Source: Streptomyces sp. SID12501
GTDB lineage: Bacteria > Actinomycetota > Actinomycetes > Streptomycetales > Streptomycetaceae
Assembly (NCBI RefSeq): GCF_010550245.1
Contig: NZ_JAAGLU010000036.1
Location: forward strand, 1-64,000
Length of the DNA stretch: 64,000 nucleotides
Direction of reading: 5' to 3'
Positions 1 through 7,826 of the stretch are shown here, in pieces (position 1 is the stretch's first letter; each line of letters starts with the position of its first letter). Position numbers and translations under genes: made by a program. The notes under the pieces are model-generated. The model saw only the letters and a list, made by a program, of their open reading frames with translations. It was not told where the DNA came from and ran no database searches.

Positions 1-120
1 GTTTCGGTGGTCATAGCGTGAGGGAAACGCCCGGTTACATTCCGAACCCGGAAGCTAAGCCTCACAGCGCCGATGGTACTGCAGGGGGGACCCTGTGGGA
101 GAGTAGGACACCGCCGAACA
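1..120 (+). rRNA. rrf: 5S ribosomal RNA
   Basis: This is a structural RNA of the large ribosomal subunit. The 5' end (GTTTCGGTGG) pairs with the 3' end (CCGCCGAAC), and the interior has the conserved blocks CCGAACCCGGAAGCTAAGC and GATGGTACTGCAGGG of actinobacterial 5S rRNA. It is about 120 nt, the normal length. Being at the window edge and followed directly by a strong terminator, it is the last gene of an rRNA operon whose 16S and 23S genes lie upstream of the window. Confidence 0.97.
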
Positions 121-129
121 AATATTGCG

Positions 130-166
130 AAAAGCCCTGTACCGGGTTCACCGGTACAGGGCTTTT
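130..166 (+). terminator. rRNA operon terminator
   Basis: This is a perfect 16-bp inverted repeat (130-145 and 151-166) with a 5-nt loop. The left arm begins AAAAGCCC and the right arm ends GGGCTTTT, so the stem runs into a short T stretch. It lies 10 nt after the 5S gene. Confidence 0.9.
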
Positions 167-185
167 CTGCGTTTCCGGCCAATTG

Positions 186-220
186 GAATAGTGCCTCTCC
201 TTCGAGGAGAGGCACTATTC
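186..220. terminator. Terminator of the moxR/DUF58 operon
   Basis: Perfect 15-bp arms (186-200 and 206-220) surround a TTCGA loop. The TGA stop of the DUF58 gene (221-219, minus strand) lies inside the stem, so the operon ends exactly at this hairpin. It sits 20 bp from the rRNA terminator, which blocks convergent transcription from both sides. Confidence 0.8.
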
Positions 221-1529
221 AGAGGCGTCCTGCGGCTTTCAGTGCCAGATATGCGTCCGCCAGCGCCGGCGCCAGTTCGTCCGGGGTCGCGTCGACGACG
301 GTGACGCCGTGGCGGCGGAGTTGTTCGGCGGTTCGATGACGTTCCGTCTGTGCCTGGGCGGCTGCTGCGGCCTCGTACACCGCTTCTGTGTTTCCTCGGG
401 CTGCTGACATGGCTGCGATGTGAGGGTCTGCCACCGAGGCCAGGAGGACCGTGTGGCGCTGGGTCAGTTGAGGGAGGACGGGAAGCAGGCCCTCTTCGAT
501 GGGGGCCGTGTCCAGGCTGGTGAGCAGGACGATCAGGGAGCGTCTGGGAGCCGTGCGGAGTGCGGTGGCCGTGAGGCCGCGGGCGTCCGTTTCGATGAGT
601 TCGGGTTCCACGCCGGCCATCGCGTTGACCAGGGACGGGAGGACGTCGGCTGCGGCGCGGCCCTGCACCAGGGCTCGTACTCGGCGGTCGTACGCGAGGA
701 GGTCCACGCGGTCGCCTGCGCGGGAGGCCAGGGCTGCGAGGAGGAGAGCCGCGTCCATGGAGGCGTCCAGTCGGGGGACGTCGCCAACGCGGCCTGCTGA
801 GGTACGGCCGGTGTCGAGGACCAGGAGGATGTGGCGGTCTCGCTCGGGGCGCCAGGTGCGTACGGCGACGGTGGTTTGGCGGGCTGTGGCGCGCCAGTCG
901 ATGGAACGGGTGTCGTCGCCGGGGACGTACTCGCGCAGGCTGTCGAATTCCGTCCCTTCGCCGCGGGTCAGGACGCTGGTGCGGCCGTCGAGTTCGCGCA
1001 GACGGGCGAGCTTCGACGGGAGGTGCTTGCGGCTGGTGAACGGGGGGAGGACGCGTACAGTCCAGGGGACGTGGTGGCTGCCCTGGCGGGCGAAGAGGCC
1101 CAGAGGGCCGTACGAGCGGATCGTTACGCGGTCGGCCTGGCGGTCGCCTCGGCGAGTGGGGCGCAGGCGGGTCGTGACGCGGCGGCGTTCGCCGGCGGGG
1201 ACCGTCAGGCGGTGGCGGGAAGCCTCCACCTCGGTGCCGGACTGCCAACTGCTGGGGGGCCAGGCATCGCGTAGGCGGGCGCGGAGCAGACGGCCGGAGG
1301 GGTTGGTGACCGTGAGCGTGACGTCCGCTGATTCGCTCAGGCGTACGGAGGCGTCGCCGGAGCGGGCGAGGCCGAGGCGGCGTACGGGTGCTGCCAGGGC
1401 GAAGTCGCAGGCGCAGGCGACTGCCAGGGAGCCGTTGACCGCGAGGAGGCCTGTCCAGCCGGGGTCCCAGATACCGACGGGGATCGAGCCCAGGGCCGCC
1501 AGGAGGGCGGCGCGGCCGGTGAGTGCCAT
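219..1529 (-). CDS. DUF58 domain protein (MoxR partner)
   Basis: The product is a 436-aa protein of the DUF58 family, usually encoded beside MoxR AAA+ ATPases and thought to act with them in assembling or maturing envelope or enzyme complexes. The N-terminus has two hydrophobic segments (about residues 5-50). A beta-rich region follows, then the family signature GTEFDSLREYVPGDDTRSID near residues 190-210 and a von Willebrand A-like part with LLVLDTGR. The ATG at 1529 is chosen because it overlaps the MoxR stop (TGATG), which implies translational coupling; the frame stays open upstream but reads as low-complexity Arg/Pro sequence there. It is the last gene of a five-gene operon. The family call is firm; the molecular role is inferred. 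Confidence 0.9.
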   Translation of the reverse strand: MALTGRAALLAALGSIPVGIWDPGWTGLLAVNGSLAVACACDFALAAPVRRLGLARSGDASVRLSESADVTLTVTNPSGRLLRARLRDAWPPSSWQSGTEVEASRHRLTVPAGERRRVTTRLRPTRRGDRQADRVTIRSYGPLGLFARQGSHHVPWTVRVLPPFTSRKHLPSKLARLRELDGRTSVLTRGEGTEFDSLREYVPGDDTRSIDWRATARQTTVAVRTWRPERDRHILLVLDTGRTSAGRVGDVPRLDASMDAALLLAALASRAGDRVDLLAYDRRVRALVQGRAAADVLPSLVNAMAGVEPELIETDARGLTATALRTAPRRSLIVLLTSLDTAPIEEGLLPVLPQLTQRHTVLLASVADPHIAAMSAARGNTEAVYEAAAAAQAQTERHRTAEQLRRHGVTVVDATPDELAPALADAYLALKAAGRL

Positions 1530-2521
1530 CAGCGGGGGACGGGGACGTGGGCGAGGATCGCGTTGATGACCGAGTCGGCCGTCACGCCCTCCATCTCGGC
1601 CTCCGGGCGGAGTTGCACGCGGTGGCGGAGGGTGGGCAGGGCGAGTGCCTTGACGTCGTCGGGGATGACGTAGTCGCGGCCTGTCAGCCAGGCCCACGCG
1701 CGGGACGTCGCGAGGAGGGCCGTGGCGCCTCGGGGGGAGACGCCGAGCGTGAAGGACGGGGATTCGCGGGTGGCGCGGCAGATGTCCACCACATAGGCGG
1801 TGATCTCGGGGGAGATCGTTGTCTTGGCGACGGCCGCGCGGGCCGCTTCCAGATCCGCCGGGCCTGCCACGGGGCGTACGCCGGCGGCGCGCAGGTCGCG
1901 CGGGTTGAAGCCCTCGGCGTGGCGGGTGAGGACGTCTATCTCGTCCTCACGGGAAGGGAGGGGGATTGTGAGCTTGAGGAGGAAGCGGTCCAGCTGGGCT
2001 TCGGGGAGGGGGTACGTGCCCTCGTACTCGACCGGGTTCTGGGTCGCCGCGACCATGAACGGGTCGGGGAGGGGGCGAGGGGTGCCGTCGACGGTGACCT
2101 GGCGCTCCTCCATGGCTTCCAGGAGGGACGACTGGGTCTTCGGGGGCGTGCGGTTGATCTCGTCCGCGAGGAGGAGGTTGGTGAAGACCGGGCCCGGCTG
2201 GAAGGAGAACTCCGCGCTGCGTGTGTCGTAGACGAGGGAGCCGGTGATGTCGCTGGGCATCAGGTCCGGAGTGAACTGGATGCGCTTGGTGTCGAGGTCG
2301 AGCGCGGATGCGAGTGCCCGGACGAGCAACGTTTTGGCTACTCCAGGGACTCCTTCAAGGAGAACGTGTCCGCGGCAGAGAAGGGCGACGACGAGACCGG
2401 TCACGGCGGGGTCCTGGCCGACCACGGCTTTGGCGATCTCGGCGCGCAGGGCTTCCAGCGAGGCCCGGGCGGTGCCCGGGTTCCCGGTGATCCCGGCGTT
2501 GTCAGTGGTCGGGTCCATCAT
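1529..2521 (-). CDS. MoxR-family AAA+ ATPase
   Basis: This is a 330-aa AAA+ ATPase of the MoxR group, chaperone-like ATPases that act with DUF58/VWA proteins. It shows Walker A GVPGVAKT (about residues 57-64), Walker B LLLADEINR (about 116-124), sensor 1 AATQNP, and a C-terminal lid with the MoxR-typical GASPR-like motif GVSPRG. The length is standard for the family. The start overlaps the upstream stop as ATGA (2518-2521), and its own stop overlaps the DUF58 start. These overlaps point to one polycistronic message and probably stoichiometric complex formation. Confidence 0.94.
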   Translation of the reverse strand: MMDPTTDNAGITGNPGTARASLEALRAEIAKAVVGQDPAVTGLVVALLCRGHVLLEGVPGVAKTLLVRALASALDLDTKRIQFTPDLMPSDITGSLVYDTRSAEFSFQPGPVFTNLLLADEINRTPPKTQSSLLEAMEERQVTVDGTPRPLPDPFMVAATQNPVEYEGTYPLPEAQLDRFLLKLTIPLPSREDEIDVLTRHAEGFNPRDLRAAGVRPVAGPADLEAARAAVAKTTISPEITAYVVDICRATRESPSFTLGVSPRGATALLATSRAWAWLTGRDYVIPDDVKALALPTLRHRVQLRPEAEMEGVTADSVINAILAHVPVPR

Positions 2522-3720
2522 GGACGGCGTACCTCTCTTTCGAGGGCGTCGAGTTGGTCGGCGAGGGAGATGAGGGCGGCGTCGTCGCCGGGCGGCGGGC
2601 CGAAGAGGAGGGCGTGCAGGGCCTGTCCGTCGCTGTGGTTCTGGAGCTGGGCGGACAGGGCGGGGAGCAAGGACTCGGGTGCGTGCGCCCGGGTGACGGG
2701 GACGCCTACGAGGGGGGCGAGGCGAGTGCGGGTGGTGGAGCGAAGAGCGCTTGCCGCGCGGTCACGGGCGTTGGTCTTGCGGTAGAGGCGGGCGCGGCCT
2801 TCGACGGTTTCGGAGGCGCGGATCGCCACCGGAATACGTTCGGGTACGAGGGGGCCGAATCGGCGTGCCCGCCAGAAGGCGGCCAGAACTGCGGCGAAGA
2901 AGAGTTGCAGGGTGCCCCAGAGCCAGCCCGAAGGGAGCAGGTCGAAGAAGCCGCGCTCGCCGGAGTCGGTGCGCGAGTCGTCGGAGAGCGAGGGGAGGTA
3001 CCAGACCAAGTGGGGGCGGGAACCGAGCAGTTGGAGGGCGAGCGAGGCGTTGCCGTGCTCGTCGAGACGGTCGTTGTAGAGGATGTCGGGTGCGCCGAGC
3101 ACGACGGTGTCGCCGTTCCCTGTGACCGCGGGGACGAGTACGAGGGTGGGGAGGCCGTCGCTGGGGTAGCACGCGTCGGCGTCGGTGGCGGTGGTGTCGT
3201 AGCGGAAGCCGCCCGTGTCGGCGGTGCCCGCGCGTTGGGCGGCGGGCAGGTCGCAGTCGGGGGAGAGCTTCGAGTGGAAGCTGATCGCGGGGTCGGCGGT
3301 GACGCCGGGGGCGAGTGTTCCGACGGACGGGCTGCCGGGGGCGACCAGGACCGTACGTCCGCCGGAGGTCTCCGTCGCCGTGTGCAGTTGATCCTGTTGA
3401 CGGTCGGTCAGCAGATCGGGGGCCGCGATCAGGAGGGTCGTGTCCGCGTCGGCCGCGCTGCTCGCCTCGGCGAGGGTGGTGACCACGCGCGTGGAGACGC
3501 CCCGGTCGGCGAGGAGCGTGGCGACGGCGCGGCTGCCGCGGGGGTCGGCGGAACGTGGGTCGAGGCCGCCGCGCCGGGTGCCGGAGTTGATCACGGCGAT
3601 CGTGACGGCACCCACGAGGAGGATGACGACGCCGAGTACGACGCCTCGCGAGCGGGTCCACACCTGGCGGGGGGTGGGCGAGGCCGAGGTGGAGGCGTGG
3701 AGTGTGGCCGCGGTGGTCAT
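2518..3720 (-). CDS. DUF4350 domain membrane protein
   Basis: This is a 400-aa protein with a transmembrane helix near residues 25-45 (VLGVVILLVGAVTIAVINSG), a DUF4350 region and a second hydrophobic segment near residues 265-285. The DUF4350 region has a Rossmann-like appearance: RAVATLLADRGV, TLLIAAPDLL and a late LGAPDILYND. DUF4350 proteins are habitually found between DUF4129 and MoxR genes in actinobacteria. The ATG at 3720 overlaps the preceding stop as ATGA; the longer upstream frame has no protein-like sequence. The function is unknown; it is probably a membrane component of the MoxR-linked system. Confidence 0.85.
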   Translation of the reverse strand: MTTAATLHASTSASPTPRQVWTRSRGVVLGVVILLVGAVTIAVINSGTRRGGLDPRSADPRGSRAVATLLADRGVSTRVVTTLAEASSAADADTTLLIAAPDLLTDRQQDQLHTATETSGGRTVLVAPGSPSVGTLAPGVTADPAISFHSKLSPDCDLPAAQRAGTADTGGFRYDTTATDADACYPSDGLPTLVLVPAVTGNGDTVVLGAPDILYNDRLDEHGNASLALQLLGSRPHLVWYLPSLSDDSRTDSGERGFFDLLPSGWLWGTLQLFFAAVLAAFWRARRFGPLVPERIPVAIRASETVEGRARLYRKTNARDRAASALRSTTRTRLAPLVGVPVTRAHAPESLLPALSAQLQNHSDGQALHALLFGPPPGDDAALISLADQLDALEREVRRP

Positions 3721-4499
3721 TCGGCGGCTCCCTGGCGGGCGTTGGGGGCCGTGCTGGGGGTGCTGACGGTGTTCACGAGGACCGGTTTCGTGCGCTCCAG
3801 GTCGTCGTCGAGTTCGGTGAGCCGGCGGTATGTCTGCGGGTTCGCGGCGCGTCCGCCGTACGTCACCTCGTCGAAGTCGCGGGCCGCGGTGCGCAGGCGG
3901 TCGGTGTGCGCGGGCAGGGTGCGGCCCGCTTCCGCGGCTGCCTCGTCGGCGGTGCGGCCGGGGCGGGCATCGAGGAGCGCGCGTTCCTCCAGGGAGCGGA
4001 CGACGGCACGCATGCGCTCCTGGACTGCCTGGTTCCAGTGGCCCTGGACGGCGTGCGCCTCGGCGGCGGCGCGGTGTTCGGCGGCGCTGAGCGGGCGGTC
4101 GTCGAAGAGCACGGCGGAGGAGGTGGGGCCGGTGCGCGGGGTGCCGAGGCGCCACCACAGGGCGCCGATCACGGCGACGACGGCCAGGACGACGACCACC
4201 AGTCCGACGATTCCTCCGGGGGTCGCGGTCGAGGCAGCGTTGAACACCTTGTCGAGCCAGTCCCAGACGGCGTCCATGGCCCGTTCGAGCGGGCTCGGGT
4301 CGTTCTGGTGGTACATGCGCTTGGACAGTTCGCGCCGGGCTGCCTCCCGCGCGGGATCACGCGGGACCGTCAGCGGCGGGACGTCGGCCGTCAGCGACAG
4401 TACGGCGGCGCTGCCGGCGCGCACCAGGGCTCGTACGGCAGCTTCGGCGGTGGACGGCAGCGCCGACACCGTGGTGAGGAATCCCCCCGTCAGGCTCAC
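3717..4499 (-). CDS. DUF4129 domain membrane protein
   Basis: This 260-aa protein has a DUF4129-type C-terminal region (HWNQAVQERMRAVVRSLEER, then LPAHTDRLRTAARDFDEVTYGG). Ahead of it lies one strong transmembrane helix near residues 97-115 (VGLVVVVLAVVAVIGALWW). DUF4129 is predicted to be extracytoplasmic or membrane-proximal and is often fused to transglutaminase-like domains in other bacteria. Here it stands alone. It starts 4 nt after the stop of the upstream membrane protein and ends in an ATGA overlap with the DUF4350 gene. The exact role is unknown. Confidence 0.85.
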   Translation of the reverse strand: MSLTGGFLTTVSALPSTAEAAVRALVRAGSAAVLSLTADVPPLTVPRDPAREAARRELSKRMYHQNDPSPLERAMDAVWDWLDKVFNAASTATPGGIVGLVVVVLAVVAVIGALWWRLGTPRTGPTSSAVLFDDRPLSAAEHRAAAEAHAVQGHWNQAVQERMRAVVRSLEERALLDARPGRTADEAAAEAGRTLPAHTDRLRTAARDFDEVTYGGRAANPQTYRRLTELDDDLERTKPVLVNTVSTPSTAPNARQGAAE

Positions 4500-4503
4500 C
4501 GCA

Positions 4504-5844
4504 TCAGCTCCCCGGGGTGGCGCTCGGGGCGCCGGAGCCCTGGACGCCGGCGGCGCGGGCCAGATCGAGGTCGAGGGCCTCGCGGCGGATGCGCTGGTCG
4601 ATGTAGAGGAGCACGGTCACGCCCGCCGTGATGGGGAAGCTGATCATGGAGCCGATCACGGAGCCGATGCCGCTGACGACGAGGAACGTCCAGCCGAAGT
4701 TGCCCGTGCCATTGAGGAGGCCGCTCATGCCGTCCCCGGTCAGGGCTCCGGCGACGAGGGTGAACGGGACGACGACGATGGACGACACGACGGCCGCGAT
4801 GATCGAGGCGAGCAGCTGGATGCCGAAGACCCGCCACCAGGAGCCATTGACGAGCTTCGTGGAGCGGCTGATCGACTTCACGATGCCCTGCTTCTCCAGC
4901 ATCAGCGCAGGCGAGGCCAGGGAGAAGCGGATCATCAGCCACAGCGCGACGATGCTCGCGGCGAAGCCGCCCAGGACGGCGAGCGCCGCGCCTCCGGCCT
5001 TCGAACCCGCGAGGGCCACGAGGAGGCCCGGTGCGATGCCGACGGTGAAGATGGCGGCGACGATGAGCAGGAGCAGGAAAATGAGGCCGAACAGCTTCGG
5101 GATCTGCTGGCGGGCGTCCCGCCAGGCTTCGCCGATGGTCACGGGCTTGCCGAGTACCGCGCGACTGGTCACGGTCGTGAGCAGGGCGGTCGCGATAACG
5201 GTGCCGATCATGGAGATCACGAAGATGACGCCGGAGCCGAGCAGGGCGTCTCCCATTTCACGGCTCAGCTCGTCGAGGCTTGCGCTCGAACTGTCGACGG
5301 TGACGCTCGTGCTGTCGTCCAGGAAGAGTCCCTGGACGAGGACGGCGACGATCTGCGTGACGACCGAGACGGTCAGCGAAATGGTCAGCACCGTGCGCCA
5401 GTAGGCGCGCATGGTGGAGACGGCGCCGTCGAGGATCTCGCCGACGCCGAGGGGGCGCAGCGGGATCACGCCGGGCTTGGCGGCGGGCGGGGGGCCGCCC
5501 CAGTTGCCGCCCCAGCCGGGGTGGCCGCCGTGCGGGCCGTATCCGCCGTACCCTCCGGGGCCGCCGTAGCCGCCCGGGGTGCCGGGGTGGTTGCCGCCCC
5601 AGCCGGGGCCGGGAGGCGGTGGTGGGGGCGGTGCCTGACCGGGGCCCTGGGGGCCTGTGGGGGCGGACCACTGGGCGGGTGGCGGCTGTTCCTGGGACCA
5701 CTTCGGGCCGGAGCCGGTCGTGTCGGGGCGCGGCTGGTCCGCGGGTTGCGCGGGATCGGGGCGGTCGGCGGGGGTGGACGCGCCGGGCTGCTGCCCTTCG
5801 GAGGGGGCAGATCCGGGCGAGGCCCAGCCCGGAGTGTCGTTCAT
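4504..5844 (-). CDS. Polytopic membrane protein with Pro/Gly-rich N-terminus
   Basis: This 446-aa protein has a disordered N-terminus of about 130 residues, rich in Pro, Gly, Trp and Tyr, with repeats such as GGYGGPGGYGGYGP. A membrane domain follows with about six hydrophobic segments. That domain resembles the region annotated as the glycerophosphoryl diester phosphodiesterase membrane domain (IPLRPLGVGEILDGAVSTMR), although no phosphodiesterase catalytic domain is present. It is the first gene of the MoxR operon. The Pro-rich cytoplasmic tail could mediate protein interactions. The family assignment rests on the LGVGEILDGA motif and the topology. Confidence 0.8.
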   Translation of the reverse strand: MNDTPGWASPGSAPSEGQQPGASTPADRPDPAQPADQPRPDTTGSGPKWSQEQPPPAQWSAPTGPQGPGQAPPPPPPPGPGWGGNHPGTPGGYGGPGGYGGYGPHGGHPGWGGNWGGPPPAAKPGVIPLRPLGVGEILDGAVSTMRAYWRTVLTISLTVSVVTQIVAVLVQGLFLDDSTSVTVDSSSASLDELSREMGDALLGSGVIFVISMIGTVIATALLTTVTSRAVLGKPVTIGEAWRDARQQIPKLFGLIFLLLLIVAAIFTVGIAPGLLVALAGSKAGGAALAVLGGFAASIVALWLMIRFSLASPALMLEKQGIVKSISRSTKLVNGSWWRVFGIQLLASIIAAVVSSIVVVPFTLVAGALTGDGMSGLLNGTGNFGWTFLVVSGIGSVIGSMISFPITAGVTVLLYIDQRIRREALDLDLARAAGVQGSGAPSATPGS

Positions 5845-5981
5845 CGTCGCTCCTTCACGGTGCCCGTCCGCGTTCGCGGCAGGTTGGCAGCCATCGTGCC
5901 ATGGGGAGAGCGCGGAGGGATCAGCCCCTGTATGGGCTGGACACCTTCAATTGTCCGGCGGACAAGGGGCAGACTGGGTGG

Positions 5982-7127
5982 ATGGCTGATCAGTACGCGC
6001 AATCCCGCGAGGACAACCGGTCCACCGAGATACCGGTGATCCGTTGGGAGGAACCTCCCGAGGGGCCGGTGCTGGTCCTTCTCGATCAGACGAGACTGCC
6101 GGCCGAGGAGGTCGAGCTGGTCTGTACGGACGCGCCCGCGCTGGTGGCGGCGATCCGTTCGCTGGCCGTGCGCGGGGCGCCGTTGCTCGGTATCGCGGGG
6201 GCGTACGGTGTCGCGCTCGCCGCCGTGCGCGGCTTCGACGTGGACGAGGCCGCCGTCGCGCTGGCGCAGGCCCGGCCCACTGCCGTGAACCTCGCTGTCG
6301 GGGTGCGCAGGGCGCGGGAGGCGTTCGAGGAGGAGCTTGCCAGGAGCGGTGACCGGGAGCAGGCGGCCGGGGCGGCGCTGGTCGCGGCGCGGGTGCTGCA
6401 CCGGGAGGATGCCGAGGCCAGTGCGCGGATGGCTGTGCACGGGCTGGCGCTGCTGGACGAGTTGCTGCCCGGCGGTGGGCACCGGGTACTCACGCACTGC
6501 AACACCGGGTCACTGGTGTCGGGTGGTGAGGGAACGGCGTTCGCGGTTGCGCTGGCTGCGCACCGGACGGGGCGGCTGCGCAGGCTCTGGGTGGACGAAA
6601 CGCGCCCGTTGCTGCAAGGTGCTCGCCTGACGGCGTATGAGGCGGCGCGCAGCGGAATGGCGTACACCTTGCTCACGGACAACGCGGCGGGCTCTCTGTT
6701 CGCCGCCGGGGAGGTGGACGCGGTACTGATCGGCGCGGATCGGATCGCGGCCGACGGTTCGGTGGCGAACAAGGTGGGGAGCTATCCGCTCGCCGTGCTG
6801 GCCAGGTACCACCACGTGCCGTTCATCGTGGTGGCGCCGGTGACGACGGTGGATCCGGACACCCCCGACGGGGCGTCCATAGAGGTGGAACAGCGTGCCG
6901 GACATGAGGTGACGGAGATCGCCGTGCCTCAGGTACCGGTGGCGGGAGCGGAAGCGGGAGGCGGAATTCCGGTGGCACCCCTGGGGACCCAGGCGTACAA
7001 CCCGGCGTTCGATGTGACGCCTCCCGAGTTGGTGACGGCGATCGTCACCGAAGCGGGCGTTGTGTCGCCCGTGACGGCTGCGGCGCTGGCAGAGCTGTGT
7101 GACAGGTCACGACAGGTAACGATTTAG
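5982..7127 (+). CDS. mtnA: S-methyl-5-thioribose-1-phosphate isomerase
   Basis: This 381-aa enzyme isomerises 5-methylthioribose-1-phosphate to the ribulose form in methionine salvage (cytosolic). It belongs to the eIF2B-alpha-like aldose-ketose isomerases. Visible motifs are RGAPLLGIAGAYG (substrate phosphate region), HCNTGSLVSGGEGTA with the catalytic Cys, and LIGADRIAADGSVANKVG with the catalytic Asp. The length is typical. The ATG at 5982 begins MADQYAQSRED; the frame is open upstream without a credible start. Its last codons contain tandem GTNAC sites that may regulate the downstream mtrA. It diverges from the MoxR operon. Confidence 0.95.
   Translation: MADQYAQSREDNRSTEIPVIRWEEPPEGPVLVLLDQTRLPAEEVELVCTDAPALVAAIRSLAVRGAPLLGIAGAYGVALAAVRGFDVDEAAVALAQARPTAVNLAVGVRRAREAFEEELARSGDREQAAGAALVAARVLHREDAEASARMAVHGLALLDELLPGGGHRVLTHCNTGSLVSGGEGTAFAVALAAHRTGRLRRLWVDETRPLLQGARLTAYEAARSGMAYTLLTDNAAGSLFAAGEVDAVLIGADRIAADGSVANKVGSYPLAVLARYHHVPFIVVAPVTTVDPDTPDGASIEVEQRAGHEVTEIAVPQVPVAGAEAGGGIPVAPLGTQAYNPAFDVTPPELVTAIVTEAGVVSPVTAAALAELCDRSRQVTI
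7099..7120 (+). promoter_or_regulatory. Tandem GTNAC sites, probable MtrA operator
   Basis: The sequence has two adjacent 10-bp units, GACAGGTCAC (7101-7110) and GACAGGTAAC (7111-7120), which give GTCAC-N5-GTAAC. A further GTGAC lies at 7099-7103. Streptomyces MtrA is known to bind direct repeats of GTNAC-type pentamers spaced by about 5-6 nt. The site lies 16-28 bp before the possible mtrA starts and inside the end of mtnA. Autoregulation is inferred. Confidence 0.5.
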
Positions 7128-7135
7128 TTAATGGG

Positions 7136-7825
7136 ATGATGTCGTTTATGAAGGGACGAGTCCTTGTCGTCGATGACGACACCGCACTGGCCGAGATGCT
7201 CGGCATTGTGCTGCGTGGTGAAGGTTTTGAGCCGTATTTCGTAGCTGACGGCGACAAGGCGCTGGCCGCTTTCCGTGAGTCCAAGCCCGATCTGGTGCTC
7301 CTGGACCTGATGCTTCCCGGCCGGGACGGTATCGAGGTGTGCCGCCTGATCAGGGCGGAGTCCGGGGTGCCGATCGTGATGCTCACGGCCAAGAGCGACA
7401 CCGTCGATGTCGTCGTGGGCCTGGAGTCGGGTGCCGATGACTACATCGTGAAGCCGTTCAAGCCGAAGGAGCTGGTCGCCCGGATCCGGGCGCGGCTGCG
7501 GAGGTCGGAGGAGCCGGCGCCCGAGCAGTTGGCCATAGGTGACCTCCTCATCGATGTCGCCGGTCACTCTGTGAAGCGGGACGGGCAGTCGATCGCGTTG
7601 ACGCCTCTGGAGTTCGATCTGCTGGTGGCGCTCGCGCGCAAGCCGTGGCAGGTGTTCACACGTGAGGTGCTTCTGGAGCAGGTCTGGGGGTATCGCCATG
7701 CGGCGGACACCCGGCTGGTCAACGTTCATGTGCAGCGGCTGCGCTCCAAGGTCGAGAAGGACCCGGAGCGGCCGGAGATCGTGGTGACCGTCCGTGGCGT
7801 CGGTTACAAGGCAGGACCGAGCTGA
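7136..7825 (+). CDS. mtrA: Response regulator MtrA
   Basis: This 229-aa OmpR/PhoB-family response regulator has a receiver domain (residues about 7-120) with acidic pocket VVDDD, phospho-acceptor Asp57 in LVLLDLMLPG and the conserved Lys in VKPFKPKEL. A winged-helix DNA-binding domain (about 135-229) includes LTPLEFDLLVALARKP and VRGVGYKAG. MtrA controls cell wall, development and antibiotic genes in Streptomyces. Possible ATG starts are at 7136, 7139 and 7148; the one at 7148 (MKGRVLVV) fits the receiver core, while the longer form is what I recall for S. coelicolor. No good ribosome-binding site is visible. It forms an operon with mtrB and lpqB. Confidence 0.96.
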   Translation: MMSFMKGRVLVVDDDTALAEMLGIVLRGEGFEPYFVADGDKALAAFRESKPDLVLLDLMLPGRDGIEVCRLIRAESGVPIVMLTAKSDTVDVVVGLESGADDYIVKPFKPKELVARIRARLRRSEEPAPEQLAIGDLLIDVAGHSVKRDGQSIALTPLEFDLLVALARKPWQVFTREVLLEQVWGYRHAADTRLVNVHVQRLRSKVEKDPERPEIVVTVRGVGYKAGPS

Positions 7826-7826
7826 C

